Shown: positions 1-9,739 of the stretch, one piece after another
How positions within the stretch are numbered: position 1 is the stretch's first letter
Layout of the letters: each line of letters begins with the position of its first letter
Assembly (NCBI RefSeq): GCF_014692875.1
Contig: NZ_CP061171.1
Span: 1,302,001 to 1,366,000 of the forward strand
Source: Pedobacter riviphilus
GTDB taxonomy: Bacteria > Bacteroidota > Bacteroidia > Sphingobacteriales > Sphingobacteriaceae
DNA length: 64,000 bases
Direction: 5' to 3'
Notes under the pieces: generated by a model
What the model was told of the DNA's origin: nothing
Database searches by the model: none
What the model saw: only the letters and a program-made list of their open reading frames with translations
Made by a program: the position numbers and the translations under genes

Positions 1-3000
1 AAATCGTAAGTGGCCGAGATGTTGTTAAAATCGGTCGTATTAGGGTGAGCCAAAGTAGCTATGGCATTTAAACCATGGCGGTTAATGATCCTGAATAAAC
101 CCGCAGGACCTGTATAAGTGCTTTTAGGTACATAAATCTGGTTTTCGCCCGGCTCCCAGCCGATCAGTGAATCGATACCATACACAATTACGTGTCCGCC
201 GCCACTAATTACGCCCCATTCCATACCGTGCATGGCAACGAAAGTAGAAGTGGTTGCATTTTTGGCTGCAATGATACCCGGTTGCCAGTTGGCTAAAGAC
301 ATACCGGCCTGTGTGTGGTTATGCTCCGATATCCCAAGGAAATCGAGTTTCATTGCCGTTTTGGCAAAAGCATAATCATCTTCTGGTTTTTTGGTTAAAT
401 CGTCTTTATTTCCGTCAGAATAACTGCTGTGGCTATGTAAGTTACCATAATAGAAATTGAGTTTGTTTACATCAAGGATACCGGTTTTAAAGTTTCCTAA
501 AAGGGGCTGTGTGGTTAAATATAAAGGCCCACCGCTGCAGGCACTGTTTACGGCATAGGTGAAAAAGTAATAATTGGTGTTCTGGGTTAAACCATTTCTG
601 ACAAATGAAGTGCCCGTTCCTCTTTTCACCACGATACCACCACCTAAAGCATCGCCTACATTATAAACCGTTTGGTTTACCGGTGCTGCGGTTAAGGTAT
701 TGCTGGTACTCATCACCACCAGGTATTCATCAGCTGCGCTGGCGGCGGTGAAAGAGGCCTGGATAAAGTTATAGTTGGAAGAAGTAATGGTAAAACTTGT
801 AGGCTGTGCGGTTGGCGTGGCACAGGGCAATAAGGTTTTAGTGCTTTGTGCTGCGGTTAAAATATTGGTGGTTAAATATTTCGGTCCGCCGGTACAAGAA
901 AGGTTGTTCAATGGAACAATAAAATAGTTGTACGTAGTAGAACTGTTTAAACCGTTATCGGTAAAGGTATTGCTTACAATTTTATTGATTACCGTGCCCC
1001 CACCTAAAGCAGAACCAATGGCATAAGCGGTACCATCAACAGGAAGCGCGCTTAAAGTAGCGTTTAAACTTCTGATGATCAGGTATTCGTTGGCATCGGC
1101 CGATTTGGTAAAGGTTGCGGTGATGCTGCCTGTGGTAACAGCACTAAAAGTTAATGCAGTTGCAGGGCTGCTTGGTGCCGCGCAGGCAGGTAAATTAGGT
1201 GGGAAATGTACCCCCAACCTATTGGCATCGTCATCATCAATGGCATTTTGAACGGTAGCTAGCGGTGTTCTGGTCCAATCGTTGTCTATGTAGGTAGGAC
1301 TAGGTGCAGTTACATTTAAACTTCTTACATAAGAAACATCTTTGGCGTTAACCCCCTGCCCAAAAGCATCGATAATGTTGTTATTGGCATCTAAAAGGGC
1401 CACACCATCGTTGCCGTTAAAGTTGATTACGGTATTGCTGTTTAAAATGGCACTGGCAGGAGTTAAATAAGGAACTTCGGTACCATTACCTGTATTGCCC
1501 AAAAGTACGGAGCCGTGGGCCGGGATGGTAAAGTTTAAATTTACAGTTTGCGATGGTGCTCCTGTGATGTTGATGTTACCCGCATCGCCAGAAATATTGT
1601 ATAGCGCTAATTTTAACTGTGGCGATGCGGTATTAATTGGTGCATTGCTCAAATTGGTTAATTCGATCCATTTGTTTACCGAGGTGCCTTCGTAATATTG
1701 ACTGATGATTACAGGTGCGCTCACCAAGGGCGGGTTAGCAGTTGTGGCATCAACCGAAGCCACTGTAGTTTGTAAATTACCGGCAGCATCTTGCGCCACT
1801 ACATATAAAGTATAACCAGTGCTTATTGTTAAACCGGTGATGGATGCGCTGGCATCGGTATTGGCCGTATTGGCAAATGAGCCCGATTTTAAAGCGGCAG
1901 CGCCCGTTCCGTCCTGTGCGGCTTTTACCTGTGCGGGTGTTGGGGCAGTACCTCCTGAAAGGGCCAAAACATAATAGGTGGTACCGGCCTCGTTAATGTT
2001 GTTTGCAAAATCGACTGAGGTAGTGGTAACCGTTGTGGTTTTTGGGTAAGTTGCTGTGGTTACAGGAGGAGTGATATCACCCGCTACACCTGTACCGCTT
2101 AAGGCAACACTTACAGCTGTTGCACCAGTGCTGGTAATTTGAACATTGCTTGCTGATGGACCAGTAACCGTTGGGCTGTAGCGTACATAAACCGTTGGCG
2201 AAGCTGAAACTTCGGCCACGCTATAGGCAATAGCCGTAGTAAAAGTGCTATTGTCTTTAGATACTGTAAAGGGTAAAGTTGTGGTAATATTGGTGTTTGC
2301 TGTGGTATTGCTACCGCTTAAAGTAAAACTCTGCGCAGTAGAATTTGTTGCTATCGTTTGGTTTCCAAATGCCAAACCGGTAGGCGATGTTGATAAAACT
2401 GGTGTAGCAGGTCCGCCGCTTTTTGGTGTGATGCTAAAATTGTCGATGGTATAAATACCGTCGCTTCCTGAATCATCAGTATCTGTCCAGCGGATATAAA
2501 GTGTGGCGCCATTTGCCCAGGTAATGGTGGTGATACTTCCAGAAATAGCCGTTTGATTTGCAGGTAGGTTCCCATCAACACCAGCCGCCACGGTAGTTGT
2601 GGTTAACTTTTCGTTAAGGTCCATGCCGGTGAGGGGTAGCCAGGTGGCCAATGCATCGGCAATGCTTGTGGCATTGAAACTGTATTCGAAATTTAGTTTT
2701 TCGTTAACTGTAGCTGATGAACCGCTTCTCCACTGTTCCATCACACCCGATAAATCGATTGAAGTTACAGTTGCGCCGGTGTTATTCTGGAATCCGGCAC
2801 CAAATCTTGGTACCAATGAACCAGAAGCCAGGCTTCCTAACGAACGGTCGGCCGCTCCGGCTGTTCCTGCGTTGTAAGCAGCGCCAGCATTTGAAGAAGC
2901 GGTGTAAACCGATAATGTTAAGGCCGAACCAACGGCTGCACCGCTTGTGCCACCGGCTTTAACGGCGCTCCATCCGGTAACTGTTGATGTCCCGGTTGCA

Positions 3001-3116
3001 GTCATGCCATCAAAATTTTCTAATTTAGCTGTATTTATTGTCGTTAGTGAGACTTGGGCAGATAAATAATTCGAGAAAATCAGAAAAAATAAAATGAGAA
3101 GTAAAGGTCTTTTCAT
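1..3116 (-). CDS. Secreted modular protein with C-terminal PHP-type metallo-hydrolase domain (3' end outside window)
   Basis: The reading frame runs without a stop from an ATG at 3116 down to the window edge, at least 1038 codons, so the C-terminus is missing. It opens with a signal peptide (MKRPLLLILFFLIFSNYLSA, then Q). A secreted beta-sandwich region follows, then a choice-of-anchor-D/ASPM-like stretch at about residues 233-343, an Ig/FN3-like part, a lamin-tail-like stretch around 460-600 (KWIELTNLS, GNGTEVPYL, NDGVALLD), and two FN3-like repeats to about 880. From about residue 890 it changes to a PHP-type domain with the metal motif LHSHSSYSDG, then EHNH, MEWG and LAHPN. This layout resembles secreted CehA/McbA-like metallo-hydrolases. 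Signal peptide and PHP motif are visible; the substrate is unknown, and a phosphoesterase or nuclease role is only a guess. Confidence 0.75.
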   Translation of the reverse strand, partial: MKRPLLLILFFLIFSNYLSAQVSLTTINTAKLENFDGMTATGTSTVTGWSAVKAGGTSGAAVGSALTLSVYTASSNAGAAYNAGTAGAADRSLGSLASGSLVPRFGAGFQNNTGATVTSIDLSGVMEQWRSGSSATVNEKLNFEYSFNATSIADALATWLPLTGMDLNEKLTTTTVAAGVDGNLPANQTAISGSITTITWANGATLYIRWTDTDDSGSDGIYTIDNFSITPKSGGPATPVLSTSPTGLAFGNQTIATNSTAQSFTLSGSNTTANTNITTTLPFTVSKDNSTFTTAIAYSVAEVSASPTVYVRYSPTVTGPSASNVQITSTGATAVSVALSGTGVAGDITPPVTTATYPKTTTVTTTSVDFANNINEAGTTYYVLALSGGTAPTPAQVKAAQDGTGAAALKSGSFANTANTDASASITGLTISTGYTLYVVAQDAAGNLQTTVASVDATTANPPLVSAPVIISQYYEGTSVNKWIELTNLSNAPINTASPQLKLALYNISGDAGNINITGAPSQTVNLNFTIPAHGSVLLGNTGNGTEVPYLTPASAILNSNTVINFNGNDGVALLDANNNIIDAFGQGVNAKDVSYVRSLNVTAPSPTYIDNDWTRTPLATVQNAIDDDDANRLGVHFPPNLPACAAPSSPATALTFSAVTTGSITATFTKSADANEYLIIRSLNATLSALPVDGTAYAIGSALGGGTVINKIVSNTFTDNGLNSSTTYNYFIVPLNNLSCTGGPKYLTTNILTAAQSTKTLLPCATPTAQPTSFTITSSNYNFIQASFTAASAADEYLVVMSTSNTLTAAPVNQTVYNVGDALGGGIVVKRGTGTSFVRNGLTQNTNYYFFTYAVNSACSGGPLYLTTQPLLGNFKTGILDVNKLNFYYGNLHSHSSYSDGNKDDLTKKPEDDYAFAKTAMKLDFLGISEHNHTQAGMSLANWQPGIIAAKNATTSTFVAMHGMEWGVISGGGHVIVYGIDSLIGWEPGENQIYVPKSTYTGPAGLFRIINRHGLNAIATLAHPNTTDFNNISATYD

Positions 3117-4205
3117 ATAATAAGTTTTGTTTACAACAAATGTATATGCAAAAGCCTTATAATCAGATTAACTTAATGTTAATTTGGGCGATTGTGGAAA
3201 AATAAACATAATAAGGGATAATTTTTTGATTGGGACGACGTTGTCCTGCGAAAATCTGCCAGGCCGGATAGCAGGGTGCAGATAGCATGATATATCGGGA
3301 TAATTTCTAATACGGTCGTCATTCTCGCGCATGCGGGAACCACGACGTGCTCAGCAAAGCTAATCTTAATGCACTCGCTATTTTCTTGCCCTTCGCGCAG
3401 TCTTGCCTCGGCTCACCGCCGCCGAGGGGCTCTTTCTTTTGGCTTGGCCCAAAAGAAACAAAAAACCAAGGCTTGCATCCTTTCTTGTAAAAAGCTACGG
3501 AAATCTTGATAGCGGCAGCATCGAGGCTCTTACCTTGGCTTATCCCAGTGCACCCGCTTGATCCTGCCTTGGGCTGTGGGTTAATGAGGGGATTGCACAG
3601 ATTTCCGTGCTTTTTCCTACGAAAATCTGCTAGGCCGGATAGCAGGATGCAGATCGCATGGGGCATATTGCAGGGTGCGGTAATTTGTCTTTTAGCCCTT
3701 TCCCTTTAAGGGGAAAGGTGCCGATTGGTGGATAGGGGGTAAAGCGCTCGCTATAATACGGTCGTCATCCGATAGCTATCGGATCTCGCGCAGGCGGGAA
3801 CCTTAAAGCGGTCGCTATTCTTGCCCCTTGCGCAGTCTTGCCTCGGCTACCGATGAAAAATCGGTACAGGTCTACCGACGCCGAGGGGCTCTTTCTTTTT
3901 TCAGTTTTGTATATGTTTTTATAGGTCTTCAAGCTTGCTTCGCAGGTTGGCTTGATAGAAAATGAAATTACAAATATGATACAACCTGCTTTAAGCACTA
4001 AATATTATTCATCTTCGGAGCGCCCGCCCACTTTGTTACTAAGCCGGATTGAAACGGAAAGCCCGCATCCCGATTTTAATCGGGGAGGACTTGAAGTGTA
4101 AAGCAGGGCTGGAGGCCGCAACAGAGAACTGAAATCGTCACTTCCAAAAAAAAGTAATCTAACAGGCCTGATAAAATAGGCGATCTGGCTTATACGATAA
4201 TAAGC
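3117..4205. repeat. Non-coding region with dispersed intergenic repeats
   Basis: I see no convincing gene here. Several segments occur twice within the gap: the motif around 'aaaatctgccaggccggatagcag' (split copies at 3248-3290 and 3620-3657), 'gcagtcttgcctcggct' (3397 and 3834), 'gccgaggggctctttctttt' (3420 and 3880) and 'tacggtcgtcat' (3312 and 3758). An open frame at 3319-3666 on the minus strand is built entirely from these repeats and is best read as spurious. The repeats look like the degenerate intergenic elements common in Pedobacter-type genomes. Confidence 0.5.
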
Positions 4206-4826
4206 TTACAAATACTCCTCAATATTTCCCTTACCCTCACGGATCACTTCGAACTCTCCTGTTGTACAGTCGATTACGGTAGAGGCTTCATTATCACCAA
4301 AACCTCCATCGATGACCAGGTCGACTAAATCTTCATATTTTTCGTGGATCAATTCCGGGTCGGTAGAATATTCAATTACATCATCATCATCCTTTATGGA
4401 AGTAGATAGGATAGGGTTGCCCAATTCTTTAACAATACAACGGGCAATGTTATTATCGGGCACACGGATACCCACCGTTTTTTTATTGGAACTTAATAAT
4501 TTGGGTACGTTGTTGTTCGCGTTAAAGATAAAGGTAAACGGCCCGGGCAAAGCTTTCTTTAACACCCTGAACGTGGTATTGTCAATCGGTTTAATGTAAT
4601 CGGATATATGCTTTAAATCGTGACAGATAAAAGAGAAATTGGCTTTTTCGGGTTTAATACCACGTATTCTGCATATTTTTTCGATGGCTTTCGGGTTGGT
4701 AATATCGCAGCCTAAACCATAAATGGTATCGGTAGGGTAGATGATTAAACCACCTTTCTTCAATACTTCAACAACTTGTTCAATGGCTCTTTCGTTGGGG
4801 TTTTCTGGATAGATCTTAATAAGCAT
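4206..4826 (-). CDS. L-threonylcarbamoyladenylate synthase family protein (Sua5/YciO/YrdC)
   Basis: This 206-residue protein matches the YciO branch of the Sua5/YrdC family in length and layout. The family binds ATP and threonine; Sua5/TsaC members make threonylcarbamoyl-AMP for the t6A37 modification of tRNA, while the role of YciO is less certain. Visible family motifs are PTDTIYGLGC at about residues 31-40, KAIEKICRIRG just after, a central PGPFTFIF, GIRVPDN near 125, ILSTS near 140, and STVIDCT with IREGKGN at the C-terminus. There is no C-terminal Sua5 extension. The gene stands alone; its start lies 83 bases from the divergent gene at 4910, so the two probably share a short promoter region. 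Confidence 0.85.
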   Translation of the reverse strand: MLIKIYPENPNERAIEQVVEVLKKGGLIIYPTDTIYGLGCDITNPKAIEKICRIRGIKPEKANFSFICHDLKHISDYIKPIDNTTFRVLKKALPGPFTFIFNANNNVPKLLSSNKKTVGIRVPDNNIARCIVKELGNPILSTSIKDDDDVIEYSTDPELIHEKYEDLVDLVIDGGFGDNEASTVIDCTTGEFEVIREGKGNIEEYL

Positions 4827-4909
4827 AGCGTAAAAATAACAAATTAATGGTGTCAGTTGTTTAATAATCCTAATCTTTGTACCAACAAAACATATGCTAA
4901 TCTATTATT

Positions 4910-6571
4910 ATGAGAAAAGCTTTCGTCGCAATTGCCGCATTTTTAGTTGCCCTGACCATTATGCTGGGCCTTTACCATCCTTTTTTGTGGTGGACATTCA
5001 TTTTTACAGGTCCTTTTGTCATTCTTGGTGTATACGATTTATACCAGCCCAAACACAGTATTGTAAGGAACTACCCGGTTTTTGGGCGTTTAAGGTATTT
5101 TATGGAGGAGTTAAGGCCGAAAGTTTACCAGTATTTTGTAGAAAGCGATACGAACGGTACGCCTTACAGCAGGTTAAACCGCTCTTTAATCTATCAACGT
5201 GCAAAAAAAGATAACGATACCATTCCATTCGGAACGCAGTTAAATGTTTACGACAATGGCTACGAATGGTTAAGCCATAGTATTGCGGCCATTTCTCACC
5301 ACGAATTAAATTTAGATCCGCGAGTTATTGTTGGCGGACCAGATTGCAAAAAACCTTACTCTGCCAGTATTTATAATATATCGGCCATGAGTTTTGGCTC
5401 ATTAAGTCAGAATGCCATTCTCGCTTTAAACGGTGGTGCTAAAATGGGCAACTTTGCCCATAATACCGGCGAAGGTGGAATAAGCGATTATCACCGTCAG
5501 CCAGGTGGCGATTTAATCTGGCAGATTGGTACCGGTTATTTCGGTTGCCGTAATGCCGATGGTACCTTTAATTACGATGCTTATGCCGAAAGGGCACAAA
5601 CCGACCAGGTAAAAATGATCGAAATAAAACTTTCGCAAGGTGCTAAACCTGGGCATGGTGGGATGCTGCCGGCCAGTAAGGTAACACCAGAAGTCGCCAG
5701 GATTCGTTTAGTGCCCGAAGGTAAAGATGTATTGTCGCCACCTGCACACTCGGCATTTAACACTCCGATCGGTTTATTGGAGTTTGTGAAGAAACTTCGT
5801 GATTTATCGGGCGGTAAACCTGTAGGATTTAAATTGTGTATCGGTCGCAAAAGCGAGTTTTATGCCATTTGTAAAGCCATGGTAGAAACCGGAATTTATC
5901 CTGATTTTATTACTGTTGATGGTGGCGAAGGCGGAACAGGTGCTGCCCCACAGGAATTCTCAAATTCGGTAGGTATGCCTTTGCGCGAAGGTGTGGCATT
6001 CGTATATGATGTTTTGAATGGTTTTGACCTGAAAAAACACATTAAAATTATTGCCTCGGGTAAAGTGGCAACAGGTTTCGATCTGGTTAAAAATATAGCA
6101 TTGGGTGCCGATATGTGTAATGCTGCCCGCGGAATGATGTTCGCTTTAGGCTGTATCCAGGCTTTAGAATGTAACAGCAATACCTGCCCAACAGGTGTGG
6201 CTACGCAAGATCAGAGCTTAATGAAAGGCCTTGTGGTAGAAGATAAAACCGTTCGGGTTAAAAACTTCCATAACTTAACTGTGGCCAGTGCCGTTGAATT
6301 ATTAGGCGCTGCGGGTTTAAGAGAGCCGCATCAGTTAAGCAGGGCATACATCAATAGGCGAGTGAGCCCAAGTGTAATGCAAAGCTATTTGGAAACTTTT
6401 CCATATATCCCGGCAGGTAGTTTATTAAAAACGCCATATCCAACACGTTACGAGCTGGGTATGGCGCTGAGCACTTCGGCCAGTTTTGCACCAACCGATT
6501 ATAAGGTTTCGGCGGTAGATTATGCACATGCCAACCCGTACGGTGATACGATGCATGATGATGGGCGATAA
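4910..6571 (+). CDS. FMN-binding glutamate synthase family protein, membrane-anchored
   Basis: This 553-residue protein carries the FMN/Fe-S central domain of ferredoxin-type glutamate synthase, without the glutamine amidotransferase or GXGXG domains. Two hydrophobic segments occupy about residues 4-45, so the catalytic part is probably held at the inner membrane. Visible motifs are SFGSLSQNA near 160, HGGMLPASK near 245, DGGEGGTGAAP near 340, and the cluster motif C-x5-C-x4-C followed by PTGVATQ near 420-435, which in glutamate synthases binds a 3Fe-4S cluster. It therefore keeps the FMN and iron-sulfur parts but no visible ammonia source. The gene stands alone, so its true substrate cannot be read from context. 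Many such stand-alone proteins exist and are poorly characterised. Confidence 0.85.
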   Translation: MRKAFVAIAAFLVALTIMLGLYHPFLWWTFIFTGPFVILGVYDLYQPKHSIVRNYPVFGRLRYFMEELRPKVYQYFVESDTNGTPYSRLNRSLIYQRAKKDNDTIPFGTQLNVYDNGYEWLSHSIAAISHHELNLDPRVIVGGPDCKKPYSASIYNISAMSFGSLSQNAILALNGGAKMGNFAHNTGEGGISDYHRQPGGDLIWQIGTGYFGCRNADGTFNYDAYAERAQTDQVKMIEIKLSQGAKPGHGGMLPASKVTPEVARIRLVPEGKDVLSPPAHSAFNTPIGLLEFVKKLRDLSGGKPVGFKLCIGRKSEFYAICKAMVETGIYPDFITVDGGEGGTGAAPQEFSNSVGMPLREGVAFVYDVLNGFDLKKHIKIIASGKVATGFDLVKNIALGADMCNAARGMMFALGCIQALECNSNTCPTGVATQDQSLMKGLVVEDKTVRVKNFHNLTVASAVELLGAAGLREPHQLSRAYINRRVSPSVMQSYLETFPYIPAGSLLKTPYPTRYELGMALSTSASFAPTDYKVSAVDYAHANPYGDTMHDDGR

Positions 6572-7033
6572 AGGCGAGGGATAACTTACGAAGTTTAAAA
6601 ACAGACTAAGCGTAGGTAGAACTTCGGAAGTCTGGCATATGGCAACTCATTGGTTTTTTGGAAAGCAGGGGCAGTGGTGCTTGGGTTTGGGTAGTCCTGC
6701 TTTTTGCTACAAGTCCTCACTCGTTCCTCGCTCCGGGCTTTTCGCGTCAATCAGGTTTAGGTGGCCAGAAATGAAGGGGTATTAATGGATTAATCAGCAA
6801 ATGTCTGTACAGAATGATTTCTGATTTTTAAACCATTTCTAATCCCTTGGATAATGTCGTATCATCAATTAAACTTAGATATTGTCAGTCTGAGCTTGTC
6901 GAAGACCTTTACCTGTTTCAACCCTAATAGTAATTTTGCTAACCATATAATTGTTATTTTAAATCATTTACCGTTGCATTTGGGCACCGGGCAGATAAAA
7001 AAATAATATATTGTTTTTGATTAATCAGGTAAA
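6572..7033. repeat. Intergenic region with degenerate dispersed repeats
   Basis: No gene is seen. Bases about 6645-6775 (TTTTTTGGAAAGCAGGG, then AGTCCTGC, CTCGTTCCTCGCTCCGGGCT, CAGGTTTAGGTGGC) share segments with the region 31230-31350, so they belong to a dispersed element family. Bases 6882-6912 carry a 'gtctgagcttgtcgaag' motif, a form of the widespread 'rTCAnnCTGAnnTTGTnnnAG' intergenic repeat. Confidence 0.4.
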
Positions 7034-8020
7034 ATGAAAATTGAGCATTTAAAGCCTTTTGACGGACAACACTGCGAAACCACTGCAACGGGAACCTTAT
7101 TGCTGCAACTGGGGATTGAACTCTCTGAACCCATGCTTTTTGGACTTGGTGAAGGGCTTGGGTTTATCTATTGGAATATGAAAACAATGGATTTTCCATT
7201 TATAGGAGGAAGAATAAAAACCGATCTGCTTACACAAAACATCGCTAAAAATTTAAATCTCGAATTAACTGTTAAGGAAACTTCTTCAAAACAAAAAGCC
7301 TGGGATAATGTAAAGCAGCTTCTTGATAAAGGGCAGGTTGTAGGACTGAAATTAGATTGCTACCATTTGGAATATTTTTCGAACCCTTTTCATTTTGCAG
7401 GACACTACGCTGCAATTTATGGCTATGACGATGAAAATGCTTTTTTAGTGGATACAAGACAGCAAGGTGGGGAGGTAAAAACTTCTTTAGAAAGTTTAAC
7501 ATTGGCGAGGGCTGAAAAAGGACCTATGGCTTCGAAAAATCTGTATTATACACTCAAACAGACTAAGAAAAGGAATAATCCAGATCTGAAAGAGATCATA
7601 CCAATAGCGATTAAAAATAACGCCATCGAATACCTGAACCCACCCATTACGAATATTGCCTATAAAGGGATTTTGAAAACAAGTACTGAAATTGTGAAAT
7701 GGTTTAATGCGAGTAAAAACATTGTGCATGAATTTAAACTATCTGCCATGATTATGGAAAAAGCAGGAACAGGTGGCGCATTGTTCAGGAATTTGTATCG
7801 TGATTTTTTAAAAGAAAGTTACGAATTGCTGAAGCTTGATAAGCTAAAAACAGGATGGGAGGCATTTGCAGAAATTGCAGCACTCTGGACAACTGTATCA
7901 CAGCTATTCGAAAAAGTAAGTGAAACAAAAGATTTTAAATACATTGAACAAGCATCCAATATCTTAAAGATTATTTCGGAAAAAGAGAAAAAGACAATGG
8001 AGATGTTGGCCACCATATAG
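7034..8020 (+). CDS. BtrH N-terminal domain / DUF4872-type protein
   Basis: This 328-residue protein resembles proteins built from a BtrH-like N-terminal domain followed by a DUF4872 domain. In butirosin synthesis BtrH moves an acyl group from an acyl-carrier protein onto an aminoglycoside, using a papain-like Cys/His pair. Here GQHCETTA places a candidate nucleophile at Cys15, and FAGHYAAIYGYDDENAFLVDT near residue 120 supplies the candidate His and Asp in the usual order. The C-terminal half is helical and ends with a lysine-rich tail. No biosynthetic genes or carrier protein are nearby, so the acyl donor and acceptor are unknown. Family membership is recognised from motifs only. Confidence 0.7.
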   Translation: MKIEHLKPFDGQHCETTATGTLLLQLGIELSEPMLFGLGEGLGFIYWNMKTMDFPFIGGRIKTDLLTQNIAKNLNLELTVKETSSKQKAWDNVKQLLDKGQVVGLKLDCYHLEYFSNPFHFAGHYAAIYGYDDENAFLVDTRQQGGEVKTSLESLTLARAEKGPMASKNLYYTLKQTKKRNNPDLKEIIPIAIKNNAIEYLNPPITNIAYKGILKTSTEIVKWFNASKNIVHEFKLSAMIMEKAGTGGALFRNLYRDFLKESYELLKLDKLKTGWEAFAEIAALWTTVSQLFEKVSETKDFKYIEQASNILKIISEKEKKTMEMLATI

Positions 8021-8096
8021 TTATCCAGTTGGCAGCAGATTAGATATACCAAAACAATAAATCTCAAACTTTAATGCAGAAATTTTTAGGTAAAAA

Positions 8097-8129
8097 AAAG
8101 GAGTCGAGTTTTTAAAACTCGACTCCTTT
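8097..8129. terminator. Bidirectional stem-loop between convergent genes
   Basis: A near-perfect inverted repeat (GGAGTCGAGTTTT / AAAACTCGACTCC) extended by A and T runs on each side lies between the BtrH-like gene and asnS, which point at each other. The flanking A/T runs suit termination from both sides. Confidence 0.8.
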
Positions 8130-8168
8130 GAGAATGGGTTATTTATTTTGCCTAAACCCTAAACCTTC

Positions 8169-9617
8169 CTAAAACTCTGCGTTTTTCGGGAATCTAGGGA
8201 ACGCAATTACATCACGGATGTTCGTCATTCCGGTTACGAACAATACCAAACGCTCGAAACCTAAACCAAAACCCGAGTGCGGAGCTGATCCAAAGCGGCG
8301 GGTATCTAAATACCACCACAGTTCCTCTTGCGGAATGTTTAAAGCTTCCATGCGTTGTGTTAAACGGTCTAAACGTTCCTCACGTTGCGATCCGCCAATC
8401 ATTTCGCCAATACCCGGGAATAAGATATCCATTGCCGCCACCGTCTGTCTGCCTTCAGCATCTGGTTCATTCTGGCGCATATAGAACGATTTAATATCAG
8501 CAGGATAATCTGTTAAGATTACCGGTTTTTTAAAGTGTTTTTCTACCAGGTAACGTTCGTGCTCACTTTGTAAATCGGCACCCCATTCATCAATCAGGTA
8601 TTTAAATTGTTTCTTCTGGTTTGGTTTAGAAGATTTTAAGATCCTGATCGCCTCCGTATAGGTTAAACGTTCAAATTCATTGGCCAAACAGAAATCCAAT
8701 TTCTCCAACAAGCTAAATTCGCTGCGCTCGTTCTGCGGTTTTTGTTTATCCTCTTCAGCTAAACGGGTATTTAAGAATTCTAATTCATCTTTGCAGTTGT
8801 CTAAAGCATATTTAATCACATACTTCATCATATCTTCAGCAAGTTGCATGTTGTCTTCTAAATCAGCAAAGGCAACTTCAGGCTCAATCATCCAGAATTC
8901 GGCCAGGTGACGCGTTGTATTCGAGTTTTCTGCCCTAAACGTTGGGCCGAAAGTATAAATCTTTCCGAAAGCCATTGCTGCCAATTCACCTTCCAACTGA
9001 CCGGATACGGTTAAGTTGGTTGCCCGGGCGAAGAAATCCTGTGAGAAATCTACTTTACCATCTTCGGTGCGTGGTGTATTGTCGAAATCTAAAGTGGTTA
9101 CTTTAAACATCTCACCGGCACCTTCTGCATCACTAGCGGTAATTACAGGCGTGTGCATATACACAAAACCGCGTTCGTTGTAGAATTGATGGATAGCGAA
9201 AGCCAAAGCGTGGCGTACCTTAAAAACGGCATTAAAAGTATTGGTACGGAAACGCAGGTGTGCAATTTCGCGTAAAAACTCTAAACTGTGTTTTTTGGGC
9301 TGTAATGGGAATTTTTCAGGATCACTATCACCCAAAATTTCTACACTGGTAGCCTTAATCTCTACGGTTTGACCTTTACCAAGCGATTCGACTAATTTAC
9401 CTGTGGCAGAAATGGCCGCGCCGGTTGTTATTCTTTTCAACAGCTCATCAGGCAAATTATTAAAATCGATTACAACCTGGATATTGCTCATGCAAGACCC
9501 GTCATTTAATGCAATAAACTGATTATTACGGAAAGTTCTAACCCATCCCATAACCGTTACTTCTGTGTCAAATGCTGTCGACTTTAATAAATCTTTAATT
9601 TGCTGTCTCTTAATCAT
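8169..9617 (-). CDS. asnS: Asparaginyl-tRNA synthetase
   Basis: This enzyme charges tRNA-Asn with asparagine in the cytoplasm. The protein is 482 residues, the normal length for bacterial AsnRS. An OB-fold anticodon-binding domain covers about residues 1-115 ([16 protein letters not shown]), followed by a class II catalytic core. Class II motif 2 is seen as [19 protein letters not shown] near 230-250, and motif 3 as [10 protein letters not shown] near the C-terminus. The C-terminal [11 protein letters not shown] is typical of AsnRS. A TAnnTTTG-type -7 box sits 21-28 bases before the start. It is transcribed alone and meets the BtrH-like gene at a shared terminator. Confidence 0.97.
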   Translation of the reverse strand: MIKRQQIKDLLKSTAFDTEVTVMGWVRTFRNNQFIALNDGSCMSNIQVVIDFNNLPDELLKRITTGAAISATGKLVESLGKGQTVEIKATSVEILGDSDPEKFPLQPKKHSLEFLREIAHLRFRTNTFNAVFKVRHALAFAIHQFYNERGFVYMHTPVITASDAEGAGEMFKVTTLDFDNTPRTEDGKVDFSQDFFARATNLTVSGQLEGELAAMAFGKIYTFGPTFRAENSNTTRHLAEFWMIEPEVAFADLEDNMQLAEDMMKYVIKYALDNCKDELEFLNTRLAEEDKQKPQNERSEFSLLEKLDFCLANEFERLTYTEAIRILKSSKPNQKKQFKYLIDEWGADLQSEHERYLVEKHFKKPVILTDYPADIKSFYMRQNEPDAEGRQTVAAMDILFPGIGEMIGGSQREERLDRLTQRMEALNIPQEELWWYLDTRRFGSAPHSGFGLGFERLVLFVTGMTNIRDVIAFPRFPKNAEF

Positions 9618-9637
9618 ATTGTTATTTGTAAAAGGCG

Positions 9638-9645
9638 CAAATTTA
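9638..9645 (-). promoter_or_regulatory. Candidate -7 box (TAAATTTG) for asnS
   Basis: The minus strand reads TAAATTTG, matching the Bacteroidota -7 consensus TAnnTTTG, and would give a leader of about 13 nt. No clear TTG lies 19 nt upstream, so support is partial. Confidence 0.35.
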
Positions 9646-9739
9646 GAAAAAAAATGTATCAGTTAGCAGTTTTCGGTATACTGTTTTCAGTTTTTTAGAT
9701 TGGGTAGCTGTCAACTGCGAACTGTCAATTGCAAACTGC

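Noticed and set aside
3319..3666. Minus-strand open frame of 115 codons
   Set aside because: It consists of intergenic repeat segments found again at 3757-3900 and has no domain, start signal or neighbour support.
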